Assembly (NCBI GenBank): GCA_024734555.1
Contig: JANPWX010000638.1
Span: 62,001-126,000 of the forward strand
Reading direction: 5' to 3'
Length of the DNA: 64,000 nucleotides
Origin: Trochalopteron elliotii
Lineage: Eukaryota; Chordata; Aves; Passeriformes; Leiothrichidae
Shown here: positions 56,657 through 64,000 of the stretch, piece by piece
Position numbering within the stretch: position 1 is the first letter of the stretch
Layout of the letters: the number at the start of each line of letters is the position of its first letter
Program-made: the position numbers and the translations under genes
Notes under the pieces: model-generated
What the model was told of the DNA's origin: nothing
Seen by the model: only the letters and a program-made list of their open reading frames with translations
Database searches by the model: none

Positions 56657-56674
56657 TGGTGCCCAATGTGGGGC
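56657..56674 (+). other. V10 primer binding site, tRNA-Lys(1,2)-like
   Basis: TGGTGCCCAATGTGGGGC differs from the Lys-1,2 site in two C-to-T positions. Eleven bases separate it from the LTR. Confidence 0.55.
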
Positions 56675-56769
56675 TGGAGAGAGTAGAAAAAACTTGTATT
56701 GATTATTGAGTGCATTTTGGTTGTTCTTTGTGTGGGAATAGAGTAGCCATGTTGCCCCTTGAATCCCTA

Positions 56770-58738
56770 ATGTCTATTAGAATAAAGTCCTTACTGTATT
56801 TCTGTTCCCTAAGTTTCTTTGAAGTTCTAATTCCTTTCTGGTCCCTAAGCTTGTTTTCTTATCCAGAATTATCTCCAATGTTGTCCCTAACACATAGCTT
56901 TTACACTAGAGGTGCACAAATTAGGATTGCTTTTTTGTTAAGTTTAGTGATCATGATTTATAGAAAGTTTATGAAGGTACTGGAGTTTGTGGCAGGTATG
57001 TTTAGTTTATGGTTTCTTCATCCTACCATGCGTCCTAGTTCCAGCAGCGTGTTTTAAAGATTTATGAATAATTGCACCCACTTTGTTAGAAGAGGAACAG
57101 GAGATGAAGCTTTTCAGTCTTTCCTGTCCCTCGTATCTTTTGAATCGGTCACATCACTTTTAAAGAATGTTCAGTGTCCCCTGAATATTAAAGATACCAT
57201 CTTCCTGGTATTCCATCTGGTGAGCTTCCTCTATATAGTTTATAGCTTGTCTAGAGTGAAGTGTGAGATTTCCAGAAGGGCTGATAAGACCCCTGACCCA
57301 GAAGGAGGCCCAAGTGTAGAAAATCCTGAGTGGAGTAGAAAATAAAAAGATATGAGCCAAACCCTGAAAGAATTTTCTAACCCTATAGCCTGAGACTTTC
57401 CATGTGAACACATTCAGAACCCGGCTGAGGTGGGAAAATACTTGAAAAAGAAGTGCCAAAATAATTCCAAAAACAAAAAGATTGTTGCAATAAGCTGAGC
57501 CCTGGCATATGCTTACCGCACACTGCTAGATAAAGTAGGGCAGCAGGTAGAGGCAGAGGGCCAAAAAAATAAATCAGCAGCTAAACCAGACAGTGAGCCT
57601 AAGCCCCTGGCAGTTGCTGGGGCAAAGAAGCACGCACAGAAAACCGATCAACCAGTGGACTATGATCCAAATGAAAGACCCTCAACAATACCTCCCGACG
57701 ACACCCAATCAGACATCCAACCAACTGACACCCAATCAAAAGCCGACCAAACTGACACAAAATCAAAAGTCCAACCAGCTAGCACAAAGTCAAATGTCCA
57801 TCCCACTGGCACACAATCAAAAACCACTATTGAGTCCGTCTCCCTGAAGGACCTTCGAAGCCTAAAAAAAAATTACACTCAACGACCAGATGAATCTGTA
57901 ATTAGTTGGTTAGTCCGTCTTTAAGATGCTGCAGGTGAAGCTACAATTCTAGACGGCACTGAAGCAAAGCATTTAAGATCCCTGTCACATGATTCAGTTA
58001 TTAACCAAAGAATGATGAGGGAGGCTACCCCTTGCAGTCTCTGGAAACGGGTCCTGGGAAGTGTAGCACAAAAATATCTATGTGCAGACAAACTCTATAT
58101 GCAGCAAACCCAGTAGAAGACCATAAAACAAGAAATTCAGCACTTGAAAAAAATAGCAGTGGCAAAAATTGTCTTCTAGGATAACCTAAACACTAAAAAC
58201 CCAGACTTGGTACCATGTACACCTGTGATGTGGCAAAAACTTGTACAACTTAAGCCACAAGAATACTCTTCTTCTTTAGCAATAATGAAGCGGAATGACA
58301 TGGGGGAGAGCATGCTGGATATGGCAAGGAAACTTCGAGCATATGCAGATGCTGTGCATGGCCCAACACATGCCAGAATCGCAGCCGTGGAAACCCGTCT
58401 GCAGAAATTAGAAAGCAAAATAGAGGAGAATCACCATACACTCAGAGATGAGATTAAAGAGATGAAGGAGGGCTTTCTCCAAATCTCAGCAGTACAGGTC
58501 AGAGGTTCTGGCACCAAACGCAGACATTCCCCAGAGAGAGAGGGAGGGGGCATCCCACGAGGTAAGCTGTGGTCCCTCCTGCATGACTGTGAAAAAGATA
58601 TGAAGAGAAAAGATAGAAAATCTACCAATGATCTGGCACAACAGCTGCGTGACTTGTTAGACAGCAAGACTCAGAGAAGAAGTTCCACTAAGAAAGAAGT
58701 AGCTCCAGTCACCCACAGACAGACATAACCAAGTTTAG
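56770..58738 (+). pseudogene. gag: V10 ERVL-type Gag, hypermutated
   Basis: It is homologous to V4 gag from the ATG at 56770 to the shared TAG at 58736-58738. Stops by tryptophan codon change (TGG to TAG, TGA or TAA) are frequent, for example near 57054-57059, 57394, 57921 and 58115. A small deletion precedes the end. The hydrophobic N-terminus, the TDTQS-type repeats and the coiled-coil part are recognisable. 58290-58580 is nearly free of changes. Confidence 0.85.
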
Positions 58739-61700
58739 AGGGGCCCAGCCTCTAGCCAAGTAGAGGCTAGGGACAACCTTGTTTTTTGAACTATGTAAAT
58801 TCGTTAGCCTGGCACATCTGAACCACAAGAATATAAAACCTTGGTCAATACTGGTGCACAGTGCACATTAATTCCATCAACACATGTAGGAGCAGAATCT
58901 GTCTCTATCGCTGGCGTGACAGGGGGATCACAGGATTTTACTTTAGTAAAAACTAATGTTAGTCTGACTAAAAATGAGTAGAAAAAGCACCCTATTGCAA
59001 CTGGCCCAGAGGCCCCATGCATTCTGGGCATAGACTACCTCCGAAATAAGTATTTCAAAAACCCAAAGAAATTCAAGTGAGCGTTTAAGATAGCAGCTGT
59101 AGTGATAGAGAGTGTTAAACAATTGAACACCTTGCCTAGACTATCAGAAAACCCATCTGCTGTAAAACTTCTGAAGGGGGAAGAACAACAAGTGCCAATT
59201 GCCACTTCAACAGTGCATCACCGACAGTATAAAACAACTTGAGATGTCGTGATCCCCATCCACAAGATGATTTGTGAGCTGGAGAGTCAAGGGGTGGTCA
59301 GCAAAACCCACTCACCCTTCAACAGCCCCATCTAGCCGGTGCGTAAATCTAAAAAAAAAATAGAAATTAACTGTGAACTATCGTGCCTTGAATGAAGTAA
59401 CTCCACTGCTGAGCGCTGCTGTGCCAGACATGTTGGAGCTCCAGTACGAGCTGGAGTCCAAGGCAGCAAAGTGGCACGCCACTATTGACATTGCTAATGC
59501 ATTTTTCTCCATTCCTTTAGCAGCAGAATGCAGGCCTCAGTTTGCCTTTACGTAGAGGGGTGTACAGTACACTTAGAACCAATTACCCCAAGAGTGGAAG
59601 CACAATCCTACCATCTGCCATGAACTGATTCAGACTGCACTAGAAAAAAGTAAAGCTCCAGAACATCTGCAGTACATCGATGACATCATTGTGTGAGGGA
59701 ATACTGCAGCTAAAGTGTTTGAGAAAAGAGAGAAGATCATCCAGATTCTGCTGAAAGCTGGATTCGCTATCAAAAAAAGCAAAGTTAAGAGACCTGCTCA
59801 AGAGATCCAGTTCCTGAGAATTAAGTAAAAAAATAGACGGCGTCAGATTCCTACTGATGTCATCAACAAGATCACAGCAATGTCTCCACCTACCAAAAAG
59901 AAGAAGAAAACACAAGCTTTCCTAAGTGCCATAAGTTTTTGGAGAATGCATATCCCTGAGTACAACCAGATTGTAAGTCCTCTACCTGGTTACCCGCAAA
60001 AAAACCACTTTCCACTAAAGCCCTGAATAGCAACACACCTTTGCCCAGATCAAGCAAGAGATTGCTCATGCAGTGGCCCTTGGCCCAGTCAGGACAGGAC
60101 CAGATGTAAAGAACGTGCTCTACTCTGCAGCCAAGAGCCATAGTCTGTCCTAGAGTCTTTAGCAGAAGGTGCCTAGACAGACTCAAAGACGATTCTAGAG
60201 CCAAAGTTACAAAGAGTCTGAAGCCAATTACACTCCCACAAAAAAGAAAATTTTAGCAGCCTATAAAAGAGTCCAAGCTGCCTCAAAAGTAATAAGCACT
60301 GAAACACAACTCCTCCTGGCACCCCAACTACCGGTGCTGGGGTAGATGTTTAAAGCAGAAGTTCCCTCTACCCACCATGCCACCAATGCTACATGGAGTT
60401 AGTAGATTGCTGTCATCACACAGCGGGCTTGTATTAGAAAACTGAATTGCCCTGAAATTTTAGAAATAATTACAAATTAGCCTGAAGGTAAAAACTTTAG
60501 TCTCACAGATGAAGAGGAGCAAAAACCAGTGACACGTGCTGAAGAAGCTCCACCATACAACCAACTGCCAGCAGAAGAAACACCCTACACTCTTTTCACT
60601 GATGGTTCCTGTCACATCGTGGGGATGAACCGGAAGTGAAAAGCAGCTGTGTGGAGCCCCACACGACAAGTCGCTGAGGCCACAGAAAAAGATAGTAAAT
60701 CAAGCCAACTTACTGAACTCAAAGCTGTTCAATTGGCCCTGAACATTGCTAAAAGAGAGAAGTGGCCAAAGCTCTACCTCTATACTGATTCATAGATGAT
60801 AGTCAATGCTTTATGGAGATGGTTGAAAAAGTAGAAAAAAGCTAACTGGCAGCATAGAAAAAAACCAATTTGAGCTGCCGAAGAGTAGAAAAACATTGCC
60901 ACTCAAATAGAAAAGCTACCTATAAAAATCTGTCATGTAGATGCCCATGTCCCCAAGAGTAGAGCTAATGAGGAGCACCAAAACAATGAGCAGGTAGATC
61001 AAGCTGCAAAAATAAAGGTGTCAAAAATAAACTTAGATTAGCAACACCAAGAAGAGTTGTTCCTAGCTCAATAAGCTCATGATGCCTCAAGTCATCAAAG
61101 CAAAGATGCCACCTATAAGTAAGCAAAAGACTGAAGGGTAAACCTAACTATAAACAGTATTTCTCAAGTTATTCATAACTGTAACACATGTGCTGCAATC
61201 AAGCAGGCCAAGCAAATGAAGCCCCTATGGTATAGTGAACAGTAGTCCAAATATAAGTATAAAGAAGCCTAGCAAATTAATTATATCACACTACCCCAGA
61301 CACGTCAAAGTAAGCACTACGTGCTCACAATGCTAGAAGCCACCACGGGGTGGCTAAAAACCTACCCTGTGCCTCATGCTACAGCCCGTAACACCATTCT
61401 AAGCCTTGAAAAGCAAGTTCTTTAGAAGCATAGTACCCCTGAAAAAATTGAGTCAAACAATGGGACTCATTTCAAAAATAACCTTATCAATACCTGAGCT
61501 AAAGAACATAGCATTGAGTGGGTGTACCATATCCCCTACCATGCACCAGCTACTGGAAAAATAGAAAGATTCAATAAACTGTTAAAAACCACCTTGAAAG
61601 CATTGAGTGAGGGATCTTTCAAGAACTAAGAGCAGCATCTGGCAAAAGCCACCTAGTTAGTTAACACCCGAGGTTCCACCAACAGAGCAGGCCCTGCCCA

Positions 61701-61908
61701 GTCTGAGCTCCTGCATACAGTAGATAAAGTCCCTGTAGTACATGCAAGAAGTTTGTTAAAAAAAACAATTTAAATCAAATCCACCTCAAGTACAGACAAA
61801 CCCATCCGTGGGATTGTCTTTGCTCAAAGACCAGGTTGTACATGGTGGGTAATACAAAAAAATAAAACAACACGATGTGTACCTCAGGGAGATCTGATTG
61901 TTAGATAA
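58739..61908 (+). pseudogene. pol: V10 protease, reverse transcriptase, RNase H and integrase, hypermutated
   Basis: In order: a protease with LVNTGAQC (same asparagine as V4); a reverse transcriptase with QYIDDIIV intact but a stop in the next tryptophan codon (59690s); a connection region; an RNase H with FTDGSC; integrase zinc residues; and a core whose first catalytic aspartate reads asparagine (LINYIT where V1 has KIDYIT). It ends TAA at 61906-61908. Stops are too many to list. It is the only copy showing the whole ERVL-type pol in the window. Confidence 0.88.
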
Positions 61909-62068
61909 GAACCATGTATACATATCACCTTTTGTTGAATGTCACTGCCATTGTCTTTATATAGCTGTATATTGTTTTTATATAGATATATGCATGCATA
62001 ATGTGTGTTTGTAGAGTTAGAATTCAATTAGTTTTGATAAGTTGATGATATGGTGATAAGAGGTGGAA

Positions 62069-62733
62069 TGTCCTAGGGTGACTATGATGCCTGTATCCCC
62101 ACATCGTCTGTTCTGTGTTCTGTACCTTTAAGACTGGTTCTGAGAGTGAGCAGGGAAAGAAGAAAAACAAACTCACTCCTCTGAATCTGCTCTCGTCCTT
62201 GGGACTGTGTGGTTGTTTTTTTCTTCTTTCATCGGATGCACGGAGGGCAGCCAGAGAGAGTATTTTTTTTCCCCTTTGTTAGTCTAGCTAGCTGAGGCAA
62301 AAAAGCTTTCCTGAACTGTTTTTTTTTTTCCTTTTTTTCCTTTGAGACTGTTTAAATCTGCTCTGGACTGAAAAACCCAGAGAAGCACCGGGATCTTGCA
62401 CCCGTGGCCCACCGGGCCGGGACTCGGCATTTTCCAGCACCGAAGAGACTGAGACTGATAAACAAACTCCTGGCACGGACTCTCAGTTTTGCCATCTCTC
62501 TTCGGAGCAGCGAGAAGTTTTATTGTTTCATATTATTATTATTGTTATTATTATTATTATTATTCATTCTTTATGCTTGTGAGCATTTTGTTTGTTAAAT
62601 AAATAGGTTTTTTTCCACTCTTCTCTGAGGGAGTTCTTTCCCCAGACCAGCTGGGGAGAAGGGCTGTTTAGATTTGCTTTTCAGAAGAACCCCATTCAGA
62701 GATTTCCTCCCAAATTTGCCCTAAACCAGAACA
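62069..62733 (+). repeat. V10 3' LTR
   Basis: 665 bp, TGTCCTAGGG to CCAGAACA, following a purine-rich AAGAGGTGGAA. It lacks about 20 bp near 62163 that the 5' LTR has. Its last ~100 bp carry several G-to-A changes relative to the 5' LTR, including in the terminal AGGACA. Confidence 0.92.
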
Positions 62734-62975
62734 CCAGAAAGGAGGGTGGCTTGCCAGGATGTAGCTCCTTGAGCTAATCAGATCTTGGGCACCTGGACCA
62801 TCAACCCATCGATACCCATTTCGAGGGTGGACCCTGAATTTGAAGACATCATCATCCCAAAAGAGGATTCCCGGAAAATCCTTTCAGACATGGTCCAGTA
62901 CCGGGAAATCTGTTCAGGATTCATCACCAAGTGAAAAGACTGGGTTTGAATTTGAAAACACAATACCTCTGCTGC
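62734..62975 (+). repeat. V9 3' LTR, right part, cut by gap
   Basis: It starts CCAGAAAGGAGGG and matches 48540-48794. The first ~100 bp duplicate 55848-55952 but lack a 12-bp repeat (ACCATCAACCC-like) present there. Confidence 0.88.
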
Positions 62976-63297
62976 NNNNNNNNNNNNNNNNNNNNNNNNN
63001 NNNNNNNNNNNNNNNNNNNNNNNNNNNNNNNNNNNNNNNNNNNNNNNNNNNNNNNNNNNNNNNNNNNNNNNNNNNNNNNNNNNNNNNNNNNNNNNNNNNN
63101 NNNNNNNNNNNNNNNNNNNNNNNNNNNNNNNNNNNNNNNNNNNNNNNNNNNNNNNNNNNNNNNNNNNNNNNNNNNNNNNNNNNNNNNNNNNNNNNNNNNN
63201 NNNNNNNNNNNNNNNNNNNNNNNNNNNNNNNNNNNNNNNNNNNNNNNNNNNNNNNNNNNNNNNNNNNNNNNNNNNNNNNNNNNNNNNNNNNNNNNNN
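62976..63297. other. Assembly gap
   Basis: 322 N. The end of the V9 LTR and its right flank are hidden. Frames drawn across it are meaningless. Confidence 0.99.
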
Positions 63298-64000
63298 CTC
63301 AGTACATTCCCATGGCACATTCCCAGGATTCGGGCCTACTTCTAACAGGGCAATCTTCAAGCGTTAGCATAACTACTACTACTACATTATTTAATTTCTT
63401 CCAACTCCCCTTTGGTAACACTTAGCCTCAATCATCTCATCCTGCGTGGTTATTGCATAACCCATCATCCTTTTGCCATTTTTGATGAAGCTGCTCCCAC
63501 CTGTAAAAAGTTCCCAATCTGGATTTTCCAGGGGAACATCTTTCAGGTTTAGGTCAGCTGTAATAGACCTCTTCAATTGTCTGTAAACAGTTACGTTCAG
63601 GCTCATTGTCAATTAAGGTGGAGGACAAAAACATGGCAGGGTTAACAACAGAAGTTGTTTTCGGGGTAACATCATCCTATTCTAACAACAGTGCTTGATA
63701 TATAAGCATCCTGTTACTGGACAGCCAATGCCCCCCCATTTGTTCCAGTACAGCTGCTATGGCATGGGGTACATACACTACAATGTGTCGCCCAAGGATG
63801 AGTTTTCAGGCTTCCTGGATCAGGACAGTGGCTGCCACAGCCTTCAGGCATCTCAGCCAGCCTTGGCCAAGATTGTCTAGCTGTTTGGAAAAGTAGGCCA
63901 CAGCCCTCCGTTGATTCCCAAGGTGCTGTGCTGGTGCCCCCAAAGCCATATTCAGTCTCTCGTATGTAAAAAGTTCAAAAGGCTTAGTTAAGTCTGGTAG
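63298..64000 (-). pseudogene. pol: V11: gamma pol fragment (connection and RNase H)
   Basis: Minus strand, from the right edge: connection region (RAVAYFSKQLDNLGQGW-like), then a degraded stretch with stops, then an RNase H start in which the first catalytic motif reads FTGGSS instead of FTDGSS (63490s), followed by a GYAITT-type motif. It is closest in layout to V3 pol (13344-14060). It continues beyond the window. Confidence 0.78.

Larger units (their letters stand above)
55953..62733 (+). mobile_element. V10: ERVL-type provirus, complete length, G-to-A hypermutated
   Basis: 5' LTR 55953-56645, primer site, gag, pro-pol and 3' LTR 62069-62733, with no env. Aligned to V4 and V1, plus-strand G to A changes dominate and create dozens of stops, while LTR and gag-pol layout remain intact. 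No 5-bp target duplication is seen; the flanks instead share a ~100-bp direct repeat of V9 LTR sequence. Confidence 0.93.
48345..62975 (+). mobile_element. V9: gammaretrovirus-like provirus, tRNA-His primer
   Basis: A 5' LTR (48345-48991), a His primer site, a leader, gag and pol remnants, env, a polypurine tract and a 3' LTR that starts at 55655. The 3' LTR is interrupted by V10 (55953-62733), resumes at 62734 and runs into the assembly gap. A 0.8-kb segment of unknown origin occupies the gag-pol region. The V9 env resembles V5 env, and its gag start resembles those of V2 and V5. Confidence 0.9.

Noticed and set aside
62778..63425. Long open frames across the N region on both strands
   Set aside because: They exist only because N codons are read as open; no coding evidence.

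Overview
The window looks like an ERV-dense, gene-poor piece of a bird genome, most likely a songbird. The evidence is a CR1-type LINE 3' tail (about 40455-40537), several copies of an avian ERVL-type (class III) retrovirus and LTR type, and several gammaretrovirus-like (class I) proviruses. No convincing host gene was found. Density and nesting of this kind would suit a W chromosome or another heterochromatic, poorly recombining region; that is inference.

Layout, with labels used throughout. V1 (1-1618, +): ERVL-type pol end plus an LTR. V2 (1619-5750, +): gamma provirus with a tRNA-Phe primer site, 5' LTR and a full-length gag, cut in the protease and fused to an antisense ERVL fragment (5751-6288). 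6517-7064: solo LTR. 7065-9501: a protease relic and a head-to-head inverted LTR pair, with an ERVL solo LTR (8679-9348, TSD TGCTT) inside. V3 (9502 to about 22717 or beyond, -): old gamma provirus. Two solo LTRs lie in its pol and gag, and V4 (14370-18853, +, ERVL-type, TSD CCTGT) sits inside the first of them. 22718-29323: mostly unassigned sequence. V5 (29514-38936, -): young Phe-primer gamma provirus with TSD GACT, LTRs differing at 5 of 668 positions and an open env. 38941-42383: LTR pieces, CR1 and an old ERVL remnant (V6, -). V7 (44324-46091, -) and V8 (46092-47884, -): gamma remnants, with another ERVL solo LTR (46342-46998, TSD AATTC) inside V8's LTR. V9 (48345 to about 62975, +): gamma provirus with a tRNA-His primer site, whose 3' LTR is interrupted by V10 (55953-62733, +), a complete-length ERVL-type provirus. 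An assembly gap (62976-63297) follows, then V11 (63298-64000, -), a gamma pol fragment.

The strongest observations are these. V10 carries massive plus-strand G-to-A changes relative to its relative V4, with an almost clean island of about 300 bp in the middle. This pattern is typical of APOBEC-type editing of reverse transcripts. V4 instead appears to have lost its frame at three CGA-to-TGA (CpG) stops. V5 keeps a 665-codon env while lacking most of capsid, and that env has an in-frame 99-bp tandem duplication over its leader. The Phe-primer LTRs share an RFX-type X-box and a 16-bp perfect palindrome.

The gene order within each element follows the usual retroviral plan: LTR, primer site, gag, pro-pol, env, polypurine tract, LTR. 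Gag and pro-pol are in one frame separated by UAG in both the Phe-primer gamma family and the ERVL-type family, which suggests stop-codon readthrough. All calls were made by reading the sequence without database searches; family names are by motif and resemblance.
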